Below the pieces are notes generated by a model. It was not told where the DNA came from. It did not search any database and worked only from the letters and a program-made list of their open reading frames with translations. A stretch of DNA of 64,000 nt from contig CM054057.1 in assembly GCA_028641055.1 (NCBI GenBank), forward strand, positions 727,356,484 to 727,420,483. The letters are read 5' to 3'. Made by a program: the position numbers and the translations under genes. This document shows, piece after piece, positions 20,758 through 33,140 of the stretch. Within the stretch, counting starts at the first letter, position 1, and each line of letters opens with the position of its first letter. The stretch comes from Alopecurus myosuroides (Eukaryota; Streptophyta; Magnoliopsida; Poales; Poaceae).

Positions 20758-23700
20758 TGGGAAAGGAGAAAACCCTTACGTCCAAGGCCGGCGGAGCGGG
20801 GAAAAAGAAAAAATACGGAGGGGCTTCTGGCTCTGGCACTGCCGGTTCAGGGAGGAACAAAATGCAAGTGAACTGGTGCAAGTCCCAGATGACCCAAGGC
20901 CGGCTCACGGAGATGGAGGACTCTGGGCTACTACCCAAGGGTTTATCTTGGCGAGCTCCGGGAAATGAGATCCGGCCCAAACCTGGGCCGGGCGAGGTAA
21001 TAATTTTCGAAGCCCATATTCTCCGCAGGTTTCGTCCACCCGGTTCTCTCTTTTTTCGCCGGCTCTTGGCTTATTATGGCCTCCATCCTCAAGACCTTCC
21101 ACCAAATTCCATCTTAAACATTTGAAAATTCGTAGTCCTTTGTGAGTACTACCTCCAAGTAGAGCAAAACTTAGACCTTTTCTCGAATACTTCTATTGCG
21201 ACAAACACCCAGAGGTAGCTGGGGGTGAACTCATACATTGTGTGTGTGTGTGGGGGGGGGGTCTCGTTCCAGAGACGAAAGGACATCGCCTACCCAGGTA
21301 TTCCTCTTGCCAGTCACCCTAAGTTGTGGCAGAAATCCTAGTTCTACATCAAAAGTACCACTCCTGAAGGTGAACCAGCTCTTCCGGGTTACCGTCCTGA
21401 ATGCTTAGTTTACACTAGCACGATGAATTCCTATGCCAAGTATGCCGATATAATAAAGATCCGGCCTCTCCTGAAACGTGTAACCTCACTGATAGTTCAC
21501 GGGCTTACAGGTTTAGATTTGACCAAAACCTGGGTAGACTGGCATGTCCAACCCCTCAGTATCAGGAACCGGTTATTCCATGAGTATTCCGGTTCAACAG
21601 ATTCTATGTGATATTCTGAGTCTATAGTTTCTAAGTCTGAGATGATAACCTCCTTTATACTCCTGGTTGGAGTGAAGCAAGACAAGTTCTTCGAAGTTCG
21701 TCTGGATCCCTTTAGCTCCTATAACCCGGCTCCTCCTGTAAGTTTCCATATCTTCGTATGTTTGTATCTTTCTTCTTTTGACTACACAAGTTCTAACCTC
21801 GCCGATGTTCCGGTTCACAGGCTAATGACCCTTTCTGGGCTACTACAGAAGAACCGGCTTCACCACCTGAAGACGAAGAATCAGAAGAGCTAAGCGATGA
21901 CAAGGAAGAGGTTTCTGAATATGATTCCCTCGGTCAGTTGCACAACCAATTCGCTGACGCTGATTACTCGCTGGACGAGCATGTAGAACAGGAAGTTGCC
22001 GGGTTAGACGGCGGCCAAGCTGGTGAAGAAGAAACGGGTCATGAAGTTCCGGATCAGGCCATGCCGGATTTCAACCCATCTACTCCCATCACCGGTTCCA
22101 ACCTGATGGCTGAGAAGGAGTCCCCCGCAGAACAGAAGAGGACCCGGCAGGCCGTCGCAAAGTTTCCTATCTCTAGACTGTCAAAAAATCCTTTGAAACC
22201 ATCCTCGCACACACACAGAAAACACAGGAGGATGAGGAGGGCAACAAGAGAAGAAGGACCCGGAGCTCTGGCTCCAGCGAGTTAGAAACAGGTTTGCCTG
22301 AGAAAACTCCTACTCACCGGGTCTCCAAAATCCGGGTTTCGCCCACTGCTTCACACCCCTTAATCGGACAAATGAGTCCAGAACTGAGTCGTCCTTTTCA
22401 TTCAGATTCCCCGAACTCAGACTCGTCCCATTTCAGCGGGGCTAGTTCATTTTCCATCAACTCTGAGTAAGTTAACTTTCCTTTCCTGATTTTTTCATTG
22501 CTAACATCTTAATCTTGCAATATAACTCAGAGATTTTCCTTTTGCAAAAGAACTCAGGCTGTATTAGAAGTAAACCCTGTTTCCTCCGTTGCTCCCTCTG
22601 TAAATGTTGAAGAGAAGAACCTTGAAGAAGTGAATGATGAACTGGCTGCTCTATCGCCGGGTCATGTGGACATTATGGCTGAGGATCACGAAGAAGAGGT
22701 GAACCCGGTTGATGATATCCCGGGTAATGATCCTCCGGTTGAAGAGGCAAATGTTCAAGACCCGGATGTGGTCATAACCGGTTCTCAGGCTGTTGAGGTT
22801 ACTGGACCATCCACGGTTCTCTCTAAAGTCACCGAGGACCTGAAAGTGAAGCCAGAAGACAAGAGACCTACTCCTAGTCTTAACATTGAAGGCCAGAGCT
22901 TTGACACGCTTACTCAAGAACTTTCTGAGAACCGGCGCAGTGCTGATGGTATTATAGAATTTCTGAAACAGAAATATGAGGTAACCTTGATATTCATGAC
23001 ATGAAGCTCTCAATCTTCTAGTTCATATTGAAAACTTGCAACTAAATAGTCATAGACTGAATAGCTTGTAACCTGAATAACTGTAACATATATAGATGTA
23101 GCCCCCAAGGGTCGGTTTATAATGGAATTATAATTCGATGCTTACTATGCTTTTGTTCTCAATTTAAATAAAATCGAGGTACTGTAGCCCCCAAGTGCCG
23201 GGTTGCGAGCCTGCAGCAAGCCAGGACTTAAACATAGGTTATAACTCAATGCGTGAAACTGAAATACTGTAGTCCCAAGTTCCGGGTTGCGAACCTGGAA
23301 CAACTCGGGACTTAACTTTTTCTGGAAACTGCAACAATTTTACCAGTATCCAGGTTATGATTTTATAAGCCGGATATTTATCAAGTTACTACTAAAACTT
23401 TGAATAATTTGAATCTTTTGTAGAGGCTTGAATCCTCTTCTCAAAAAGAAGTTTCAAATTTGAAGAACCTGCTTGCCCAAGAAGCCTAGAAAACTGAGGA
23501 GGCCAGGACCCGACAGAAAGAACTAGAAGAACAAATGACTGAGGCAGCCAAGACTTGGTCAGTTATGCAACAGGATTTTGAAAACCGGGAGAAAACTCTT
23601 GTAGCTAGAGCAGAGACTACTGAGAAGGAACTAGAGGAGACCAAGAACAGATTTACCAAAGTCACAGATTTGCTGAGAGATATCACTTCCACTGTATTTG

Positions 23701-24554
23701 GTAAGTTCATACGGTTTATCATCCCCTTCAATGTATTGTATTTCCAATGCTATATTTACTTTTGTCTTTTATCAAATAGCTTGGATCATATCAGAAATTA
23801 CTTTTTGTGACCTGTAGGCAGAATGCATGGGAACAACCTGAAGCTTCCAGACCTGAAACTCAAGGCCTTGTTCACCCTAATCCGGCAGCTATACATTGGA
23901 GGTGGAGAATGTATTAAAGCTGTCCGGAACTGGGATACTCCTCCAAAAAGTCTTAATGAAATGCTTGTGGAGCTAACTCAGGTCCCTCAGTGGATAGAAG
24001 AGCACAAGCTATCATCCTGTCGCCGCGGAGCTATCAAGGTCATGTCACTGGCGAAAGCTTATCATCCGGAATTGAAGCCGGATCTTCTTGTGTGAGGTTT
24101 CCCAGAATATAAATCAGATATGTCAAAGTATGAGAAGAAGGACTTCGCCAGGATAGAAAAAGAGTGTCGGTTCTATGCTTGCACTATTGCTGAAAAACTG
24201 AAGCTGAAGGACATGTGCCCGGGTTATACTTCGTGAGGTGAACGAAAGATGCCTTTTATTCCTCTAGCTATGGCTGCTGTTCAACAAGCCCCGCCGAAGA
24301 GCCGGATCTCCATAGCCTCCTCATATGGTGCACCTCAGTCGGTTACTCCTTTTGTTTCTGCTCCACCACGCCCCTTATATGAATCGGAGAACGTTACTGA
24401 TGCTCTGGCTCAGCTAGAGTGGAAGTACGTCCCTGCTGATGAGGTTGAAGGAGCGATCCAAGCCCCAGCTGACCCGGAGATTCAAGACCTAGCTCCTCAA
24501 GACCCGGCAATTTAGGACCCGTCCCAGCAGAAGGGAAAATCTGCTGCAGAGTGA
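20758..24554 (+). pseudogene. Antisense multi-exon gene of element B (gypsy-type transposase-like domain)
   Basis: Starts MGKEKTLTSK after a TATA-containing leader. A basic Lys/Gly-rich N-terminus leads into the domain found in putative gypsy-type transposon proteins (Pfam Transposase_28-like, from memory): FRPPGSLFFRRLLAYYGLHP and PPNSILNI. Later parts are an acidic linker (about 21820-22285), a second acidic exon (about 22556-22980), a coiled-coil exon (about 23425-23700), and a terminal part (23818-24554). Introns with GT...AG ends separate them (for example 22469-22555 and 22981-23424). It is convergent with pol, 614 bp away. In-frame stops include 21121, 21339, 23487, 24093 and 24513, so this copy is dead. 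The biochemical role is unknown. Confidence 0.75.
21237..21262. repeat. (TG)n(G)n microsatellite inside the antisense exon of B
   Basis: A TG dinucleotide run followed by a run of ten G. The reading frame is open across it, so expansion has so far been in frame or compensated. Confidence 0.9.
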
Positions 24555-25168
24555 TTATGTGATCTCTGCAAGAATAATAATTCGACCCTGTTGGGTCTGT
24601 AATAGGCTAGATGAACTGCTTTATTTCTTGTCCTATTTTTTGAAGGTGCATGTGTGCACTTATGCTACAATTTGGTGTGTAATAACCCGGCTTTCCATTG
24701 AGGTTATGCAAAGTATTTCCGGTTTAACATTGTTTTTGCGGTTTCTTTTATCTGAACATGAAAATTTCCTTGACTTGGTTTTTCTTTGCTTTCTAGCTCA
24801 GACGGATTTTTGCATGACTTATTCTAGTGTGTACAACTCTGGGTGTTCAGGGTCATAGTAACCCGGGTTGCCGGGTTATAATAAACCGGTGTTACCGGGT
24901 TATATCATGATTGACCCAACCAGGCTTAAACATCTAGGTCATAAAAGCCCGTGTAACCACTGACTGGCAGGCAAGTATAACCAATATATTTTTGGCTTAT
25001 TTCAGATTCTTGAGATATAGACTGTGCTCTAGCATCAGCCCCTAAGTAATCATATAGAAATAATATTGTAACTTCATGTCATAGTGATAGGCCAATAAAT
25101 TTCAATAACTCAGATGTTGCTAACATTGCTTCTCATTGCCAAAAGATAACATAGTGATTACAATGATC
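24555..25168. other. Spacer between convergent antisense gene and pol of B
   Basis: 614 bp between the two converging stop codons. Contains TAACCCGG / CCGGGTTA words repeated at about 24684, 24860 and 24893. It probably holds the 3' UTRs and polyadenylation signals of both transcripts. An AT-rich open frame at 24559-24858 is not a credible gene. Confidence 0.5.
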
Positions 25169-26020
25169 CTATGTATAATATAGCCTCAACTGGGCTATGT
25201 TCCATGGTCTTCCAGTTTCTTCCTCAGATGTTCGTGATTTATCAGCATCATGCATAGGACCCGTTGTGTAGCTTTTTACTTACTACAAAAGGTCCTTCCC
25301 ATGGAGGACTTAGCTTGTGCATCCCGTCCTTCTTCTGAATTAGTCTTAAAACCAAATCTCCTTCTTGGAAACTCCGGGTCTTAACTCTGCGGCTATGATA
25401 GCGACGCAGGTCCTACTGATATATAGCTGACCGAGATGCTGCGAGGCCACGTGCTTCTTCTAAAGCATCTAGTGACTATTGACGAGCTAACTCATTCTGG
25501 GTTTCCACATAAGCAGTCACTCGTGGTGAATCGTGACAAATATCAATTGGCAAAGCTGCCTCTACTCCATAGACCAGAAAGAAAGGTGTATAACCTCTTG
25601 GCCTATTTGGAGTAGTTCGTATGCACCATAAAATAGCAGGCAACTCTTCGACCCAGCAACCAGCAGTTTTCTCCAATGGAACCTGAAGTCTGGGTTTGAT
25701 ACCTTTGACTAATTCCTGGTTAGCTTGCTCTGCCTGTCCGTTAGACTATGGATGGGCCACAGAAGCAAGGTCTAGCCGTATATGGTTCTGTTCACAAAAC
25801 TTCTGCATTGGTCCTTCTGACAAATTCGTCCCATTATCTGTAATAATGCTATGTGGGTAGCCAAATCTGAAAATTAACTTTTTAAGAATTTGACTATTGT
25901 AACCGCGTCACATTTACTGATTGGTTCCGCTTCTACCCACTTTATAAACTTATCGACTGCCACTAGTAGATGAGTCTTTTTACCAGTTGACCTTTTGAAA
26001 GGTCCTACCATGTCAAGTAC
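25169..26020 (-). pseudogene. Integrase C-terminal part and pol end of element B
   Basis: Continues the integrase interrupted by element A: the LDMVGPF segment at the break carries the first catalytic Asp, ITDNGTN the second, and the Glu region (SNGQAEQAN) follows near 25740. Further on are the GYTPFFLVYG block and a C-terminal MHKLSPPWEGPFVV module. Stops TAG at 25746-25748, 25476-25478 and 25413-25415 and a frameshift near 25230 disable it; pol ends at 25169. With its other half (59413-60352) it shows that A inserted between the codons just before the first catalytic Asp. Confidence 0.9.
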
Positions 26021-26035
26021 TGTCGGGGGCTACCC
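26021..26035 (+). repeat. First 15 bp of 5' LTR of element A
   Basis: TGTCGGGGGCTACCC matches the start of the 3' LTR at 58533 (one G fewer). It is followed directly by solo LTR 2; TACCC at 26031-26035 is the target duplication. Confidence 0.9.
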
Positions 26036-29000
26036 TGTAACATCCCAAGTATGAAAATCTCCCCCTAGATGTTTGTTTCTTGTTTTGTTATTGCTTTGCA
26101 TCATGTCATCATCTTTGCACTTGTTTTCTATTTTGGTTCCTTTTGTTTTCTATATGAAATTCAAACAAAAATTCAAATCATTTATTGTTCATACTTGTTA
26201 TGTTACCTGTTTCAAATAAAAAACTACAAAACAAACAAATAATTTGTTTCTTTAAAATTGGAATCAAAAACTTAAATTGGATTAAGTGGCATTTATTCTT
26301 TTTATACCTCAATTGCTCAAATCATTTATTTTTTTCCAAACAACATCATCAATTGAATTTATTTGGAAAAACAAAAGTTTGTTTTCAAGTGCTGTTACAA
26401 AACAAAGCAATACAAAATTATTCAAAAAATTGTCTAACCCCTAAAACCTTTTGTTTCTCTCCCTTTTGCCAAATCTGCAAAAAAAAAATAACAGAAAAGA
26501 TTAAAGAGAGGGAGAGGGGGAATAGGGCATGCAGCCCACTTTGGGGCCAGCCCAACTGCCCCCTGGCCCGTACCCCCCACATGTTGTCTTCTACCTCCGT
26601 ACGGTGTACGACCTCCATCCATGGTGGCCACGTAGCGGTTGCAGAGATCAGACGGTGATCGAGCTCCACCCCTCCCCCTTAAGACCTCGAGCTCCCCCTC
26701 CTCGTGCCCTAATCCTCCTCCTTCTCCCTCTAGCGCCGCAGCTCCTCTCTCCCTTCTTCTCTCCCTCCGGTCTCCTTTCTCTGTATCCTCCCCGAGAGCA
26801 CCACCGCAGCCGCCCTCTCCGGCTCGCCGCCGGCGCCACGGTGCCCGTCCGGCCGCGCTTGGGCCGGGAACGGAAACGCCGCGCGCCCCTCTTCCTCGCC
26901 ATGGCCTCGGTTTCCCCCGAGGTGCACCGAGTCGCCGCCGCCATCTCGTTTTCGTCGCTGGCCGCACCTCACCGTGCGCCGACCATCTCCTCGAGGTGAG
27001 TCGCTCCTCGCCCTGCCGCCCTCGCCTCCTTCCCTCTCCACAGCACGCACACCGAGCGCACGCACGGCCCGCGCCACCCAGCGCCCGCGCGCAGCGGCAG
27101 CGACCCGTCGCCGGCCGCCCTGTCCGCCTCGCTCGATGTCCGTCCGAACCTGCAGCGAGTTGCGACCTGAACAAAGTTCAGTTAAAAATCTTCCCGGGAA
27201 ACAGACCTTAACCCCCCTTTGTATCGTTACCTGACAAGAAATCAGAAGCAGCCGCACTGGCTACCGCCCCGTGCGCGGAAGCGCGAGCTCCCGGGATCGA
27301 ATCCCGCGGGAGGCAAAATTGCCTCCCCTTTTTTCCTTGCGCGCAACCCCCGCGGGGCCCGCGTGTCATGGACACTTTAGGCCACGTCACCCTCTAGCCA
27401 TTCCACCTGGGCGCCACGCAGGCCTGGCCCCACTGTCAGTGGCCGGGGCTGGCCACTGCGCGGTGCCTTTAATTTTTCTGCCCATTTTTCTTTTAATCCC
27501 AGTCCAGCTAATATTACAGTTTGGTCCCTAAACTTAAAAAATGAATAACTTCTATTTCATAACTCCAATTAATAAAAATAAAATATGTGCACTGCTCTAA
27601 ATTAAATTGTCTATCTATCTATAGCATTTGTTTTCTGTTTTGAATTTTCAAAAGGCAATTCAAATTTGAATTCAAATAATTCAATTGCAATTTGATAAAA
27701 TCCATAACTAATTCATACTTAATCCAAATAATGAAAATAAAATATGTTTTCCATGCTATTTCAAATAATCTTTTCAAATATAAATTTTGTTTCATGTTTT
27801 GAATTATTTAAATTGCCTAACTAATTTAAACCTTGTTTAAATCATTTAAAATTGATAAAATCATAACTTGCTCAAATTAAATTATTTTTGAACATGCAAA
27901 ATATGTTTTCAACCTAGAAAAGTATAAACTTTTCAAATATGAATTTGAATTTATGTTTTGAACAAATAAAATTCATGCTTGTTTTAAATTCATTTAAAAC
28001 TTGTTTAATATTGTTTCAATCATAATAAATTCATCCTAACTCCTTTTTCAATATTTGAAACATGTAATCCAACTAAAATTTTGTATTCTTTTCAAATATG
28101 AATTTTGTTAATTATTGTGCACAATTTAAATTGGTGAAAACAACAACTATTGGTGTAATCCCTTTAAGGAACCAAAATTCCCTAATTTAATAAATAAATT
28201 TCTAAATTGGTAAACCTTAACTCCATTTGATTCTATTGTTGTTATTTTTCTGTTTTCCTCATCCATGCATCATGCTATTCCACTTTCACCTGTTGATTAG
28301 TTGTAAAACAATTATTTCAACCTAAATGCATGGGCTTTTCATATGCAACTCAAACTTGCGTGTGGGTCCATTTAAATTGTGTTACCATGTCAACTAGTTT
28401 ATTTTTGATGCATCAATTAAATGGTCATGCATCATCCCATGATTGTGCACTATGTCATGTTATTGATTGTTTGCTCTCTGCGTTGTTTGTTTACTTCTTC
28501 TCGATAGACGACGACGTTGAGACCGACGATCTTTACGACACCCCTTCTGAGGAGTTAGCCTAGTACCAGGCTACTGAGTTTGCAGGCAAGTATTCACTCA
28601 CATGAACCATCTTGTTCCTTTCAACATTGGATACCGATACTTTCCGTTGTCTATTTCTGTTAGCCCTATGAATCGTTGCTTCTGTTACGAACCTATCACA
28701 TGTTACCTTTAACCCTGATATAGCCTCACCTCCACACCTATAACCCCATTGGTTGTTGCCCGTGTCTTACTAGCATGCTTAGGGTTGTTTTTGCTCGAGT
28801 CTGTTGTCCGTTACCTTCTGTTATCATATTTTATTATGTTCTGGGGCTCGAGGTTAAACAATCAACCTGATAATGTTATGGGTAATAATAATTTGAAGTT
28901 AAGGCACCGGCAGGAGGCCCGGCGTGGTTTTGAGGCCTGCTAGTGTCGACCCTAATTAGGAAAAGGGTCTTGTCTACTGATCCATGATGAGCGTGCTCAC

Positions 29001-30342
29001 CGCATCCGGGTGGTGGTATGGAACCCCCCTCAACTTTGATCTGATCCGCAGTTTGTCCGAAGAGCCACACTTAGTTCGGGTGTTCCATTTGGCTCATACG
29101 CATGAATGGGTCGCTCCCATGGTTACTGATGATGATGATGACACACACATATAGGGCGAGGCCTGTATTGCCGGGGTGTTGCGTCCTGCGGGAGTTTTGC
29201 ACACTTGCGCTGAGTATTCGGCTGCGTGGCTGGGACCTTATAGCTCCGTGGCTCCTAGGACAGGCTGTAGAGATGGTTCGAGTCGTGTCAAGCCAACCTG
29301 AGTTTTAGTTGGTGGCTTGAGTGTGTACGGGTACTAGAGCACACCCTGCAGGGATGAATCTTCTCGAGAAGCTGTGTTGTCCGCGGTTATGTGACGACTT
29401 GGTGAAAGTACTGGCTAACAAGTACTCAGACAACTTACACCTAACTACAATAACTTGACTAGTAATAGGTCTATTGACACAATAACCTGAACCATCATTA
29501 ATCCAACTGTGTGAGTTATCCTCGGATTGCTTCTTTGGATAAGGGGCGAGATCCAGGATGGGTTTGTTTGGTGGTTAGTTATAGTTGGTTACGATACGCT
29601 ATCTTATCTTCTTTCTGTTAGCCGGAAGTGGTAGTAACTCTGTAGTTGGTTAGAGCAGCCAGTTGCAGCATCTTTTATATCCCCTTCCTTCCGTTGAACC
29701 CAAAGCATCTGTGCTTGGTGTTGACGGGTTACACTTTAGTGAACTGTGAGTCTTGCTTGCCAGTACGTTTATGTACTGACCCCTTTGGGGCTGTGGTTTC
29801 CGCAGTCTACGATTCCGAGGATCTCCATGGAGGCTACTACGTGAAGCATGACGAAGCTGTTGACGAGTAGATAGCGGACCCGGGCAGGATCCGAGACTTC
29901 GTGGATGGGCTCCGTTGTCCTTTCATTCCCGGCTTCTTAAGCCTATTTGGTTTTGTCTGTACTCAGACCTGTTGAATGCTTCCGCTGTGATGTAATGATG
30001 TTATGTTGGGACATGTGTCCTCTGGATGATTGTATTTGCTATCTCTGCTCTAGTGAGAGCTATTTGCAACTTATTTCGATCTTTTGTGTCTTAGAGATAT
30101 GTTGTGCTATCATTTTGTTCAACGCCGTTGATGTATCATGTGTGTATGGTATGAAGTACGTCAATGGTAGTATCCTGATTTCTATGGGATAGTTTACGTC
30201 GACGCTGAACAGATAGGGGTTGGTTGTCACACATACGTGTGTTGGCCTACTCGTAAGAGGACGGGTGCCGGTAAGCCCCGTAATCCAATCTACTACTGTT
30301 CAACGGAACGGCGAGTATCCTTTAGAAGTCCGGGGTGCGACA
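26036..30342 (+). mobile_element. Solo LTR 2 of the LARD family (4.3 kb), plus orientation
   Basis: Starts TGTAACATCCC and ends GGGGTGCGACA, with TACCC target duplications at 26031-26035 and 30343-30347. It matches the LARD LTR in inverted orientation over long blocks, for example GAAAAGGGTCTTGTCTACTG at about 28962 and CATATGCAACTCAA at about 28340. Composition alternates: a GC-rich island (about 26520-27460) lies in very AT-rich DNA. Long overlapping frames inside the island on both strands are compositional artefacts. No internal domain, so solo. Confidence 0.9.
27245..27312 (+). ncRNA. tRNA-like module in solo LTR 2
   Basis: A degenerate A-box region (GCAGCCGCACTGGCTACC) is followed about 40 bp later by a good B-box, GGATCGAATCC, in a small palindrome (GGGATCGAATCCC). 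It is at the position, relative to the GC island, of the better preserved module in the LARD LTRs. Whether it is transcribed is unknown; it could be an old SINE- or tRNA-derived piece fixed in the LTR. Confidence 0.45.
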
Positions 30343-31205
30343 TACCCCCGAGTAGGGGTAAGACTGGTGATAAAACAGAGGTAAAAGTACTGTTGCCCGG
30401 GTAGGTGGCTACCCGGGTACCCTCTATCCGGTAGTCACTATTCGGTCGTAGACATTGAAGGCCAAGAGAAGATAAGAAGAGAGATTGTGATCGTCCGGGT
30501 AGCAATCATGTGGTCCGAGTAGATGGGCTGCAATCCTACTCGGGTAAGAAGTCAATGGAGCCGTTCTGACAAGATCCCACATATCCCGTAGCCGTACAGG
30601 CGTGCGGTTCAACTTACGGAGCGCGTGATTATCCGCGCTACGACGTGGCTACAGTAAGGTAGGCGCCTGTCAAGTCCTGTCACTGACAGATGGGACAGGA
30701 CGTGATGTAGGGCCTACTCTGTGTGACTGACAGGGTGGACAGGTCCTATCAGCCGGGCGGCGCGGTGACTTCTCGCACGCGTGTCAGCGAGAAGTCGGAG
30801 GCGTGCTCTGCGCCACTATGGAGAGGTCACATCATCGTACCTTTTATTCTTTTTTACCCGACTGGGCACCAGTATATAAGGTGCCCTGCCCCCTCCTGCG
30901 CGAGGGACGTTACGCGAGAGAGCATTTATTGCACGAGCAAGTGTTAGCTGTAGAGAGAGCAGAGAGTGCTACTCGGCTGAGAGGCAACTTTGTACTGTGG
31001 CTACTCGGATATCATACATACAGAGAGATAGGCAGGAGTAGGGGTGTTACCTCCACACGAGGGCCCCGAATCTGGGTAGTTCTTGGTGTTTTCAGTGTTT
31101 CCTGAGCGCGTCTACTCGACGTGCGATCCCTCCCCGGATACCTACAACGTCCATCGCCCCAAACTTAAGCCATCCCATGACATCTGTCTTTACTCATCCA
31201 CGACA
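30343..31205 (+). repeat. Remainder of the 5' LTR of element A
   Basis: 858 bp plus the 5-bp target duplication; ends CATCCACGACA at 31205. It aligns throughout with 58548-59407. The part at about 30670-30760 has repeated CTGACAG / CTGTC words, possibly enhancer-like. Confidence 0.9.
30864..30886 (+). promoter_or_regulatory. TATA box in a palindrome loop, 5' LTR of A
   Basis: GGGCACC (30864-30870), AGTATATAA, GGTGCCC (30880-30886): a perfect 7-bp inverted repeat with the TATA box in its 9-nt loop. The same is found in the 3' LTR at 59066-59088. Confidence 0.85.
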
Positions 31206-31206
31206 G

Positions 31207-31226
31207 TTGGCGCCCACCGTGGGGCC
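31207..31226 (+). other. Primer binding site of element A
   Basis: TTGGCGCCCACCGTGGGGCC begins one base after the LTR end. Position and TGGCGCC start fit a minus-strand primer site; I cannot assign the tRNA from memory with confidence. Confidence 0.75.
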
Positions 31227-33140
31227 AGCAGCGCCGCTGGCTGGGGTTCATATTCGGACGGGACCCGTTTCTGCTTCGGGGGAGCGCGTAGTCTGTTGCC
31301 TTGTCCACAGATTCGGATCCTTCGACTTCGTCACTGACAACGCCGGCGATTTCTTCGGCAGACCCGTGCCAGCAGGCGGCTTGGTCCTTTGCTTTGGCGC
31401 GCATCTGGTCTACGTCGCCACCACCATCATCCGTGAGTTCCCGGAGGAGGTGCTCGTTGCGGATGATCCTCCTGCTGTGCTCGCTGCCCGCGGGAAGCCT
31501 ACTGGCTGCTCTGCGGACAGCGTGGAGGTGATGATGACGGCCCCGGCTATCGATTCCGGGAAAAGCGCGGCAGTTGCCGCTGAAGTCATCGACGAGCCGG
31601 CTGCTGCAAGGGTCCACAAGCCCTACGACATGCCCCGGAATATCCCGGGTTACGTGGCTCCTTCTACGTCCGCGGCTATACCAGTTGCTCGCGGTGGCGC
31701 CACCGAGCAGCTGGGCATGCCGCCTCCCACCGACCTCAAGCTCATGGCGTTGAAGGCGCAACTCAAGCAACAGCGTCAAGCGCTACGCGCGGAGGCCCAG
31801 GAGCTGGAGAAGGTTAGGCTTGAGCTTAACCTAGATCAGAACGAGTACAATAGAGCACATGGCTTTACTCCCATTTCTAGGCTGCCTAGCAAGCTAGGCA
31901 CCATCCGTCGCAACTTGGGCGCTGAGCTAGACAGAGATGGTAGGGCTGCTAGCCAAACTACTAGTTTGAACGTTGTTACTAGGCCCAAATATAGCTCCCC
32001 TGCCAAAACTCTTAGGGCTGCAGAGGCAGTTGCTGCTGAGTTGCCGCATCTCACTGGTGACGCGCGCGCTAGGCAGCAGGATAGGCTGAATGAGCTAGTG
32101 CTAGAAGCTGGCAGGCAGAACGAGGAGTTCCGGAAAGACAATCCGGGAGCTGGTGCCTCTCAGGTCGTCCAATCGCATGCGGTCAGATCTATGGATCAGG
32201 CCTCATCGCCGCTTCCTGGCAATGAGAGGGACCAGAGTGTGAACTCTGGAAAGAACAAACAGATGCAGGTGTACGACCCGGCTGTCGCCGGAAAACAGCA
32301 CGCTGTAGCGCGGCGGCCCGGTCAGAAACACAACTCTGCAGGAGCAGGCTATCAAGCCATTAAAGCTCACATCAAGGGGCAAGGAGGAAACCGCGCGGGA
32401 ACATCGCGACATCATGCTGCCAACCCGGTCCAGCAGAGGGTACCGCAGCCAGCAGCGGTGCAGCCGCAAGCAGTTGTGGCAGTGGCCAACCCGGTTGCTC
32501 AACTCGGTCCCGTGCCGCAAGACCGCTACAACGATGGGTACTCGGCAATGGAGATGGCCGGGTACGCTGATCCAAGAGACATCACTGATCGTTTGGGTGA
32601 ACACATGCTGGAGCCCAGCGACGCAAGATTCAAGTTGGACCGGATTAACCGGTCAGCACAGATGGAGACGAGGGGGCCAACCGGCCCAGCTTGTTTTGGT
32701 AACCGCATCATGGGAGAGCCTTCTGTGAACAAGTTCCAGTTGGCTAGAGGGACCAAGTGCTATGATGGCAACACCAAGCCGGAAGACTCGCTAAGTGACT
32801 ACGTTACTGCTGTGCATATTGCAGGCGGTAACCGGAGATGGGCCGTGAGATACGTTCCCCAGAAGCTGGAGGGCCCTGCCCGGATCTGGTTGAACAACTT
32901 GGCCAAGGACAGTATCAACTGCTGGCTGGACTTCTCGGAAGCCTTCATCAGCAACTTCACCAGCACGTACAAGAGGCCGAATAGGCCGCAACAGCTTTCA
33001 GCTTGCAAGCAGCGAGAAGAGGAGACCGACCGGGAACACTGAGGAACACCTGCGAGGGTGTGAATGAGTCACAGGCAATCGCCTGGTTTGATCAAGGCTG
33101 CAGGCATGGCAACATGTTGTGGCAAAAGCTGTAGAGAGAG
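31227..33140 (+). pseudogene. Gag N-terminal and capsid region of element A
   Basis: An open frame runs from inside the LTR (31177) to TGA at 33040. The true start is unresolved; a Met pair at 31531 is one option. An Ala/Glu-rich coiled-coil segment (about 31735-31840) is followed by a long basic linker. The retrotransposon gag domain follows, with the YDGNTKPEDSLSDYV and EGPARIWLNNLAKDSI blocks and FISNFTSTYKRP. The frame then breaks: a small deletion near 33030 shifts it, and the rest of the domain continues in another frame from about 33043, with an extra TAG at 33132. The domain would form the virus-like particle in an intact element. Confidence 0.85.

Noticed and set aside
26434..27257. 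Long overlapping frames on both strands in solo LTR 2 (up to 246 aa)
   Set aside because: They are open in several frames because the island is very GC-rich; products are Arg/Ala/Pro-rich without domains.
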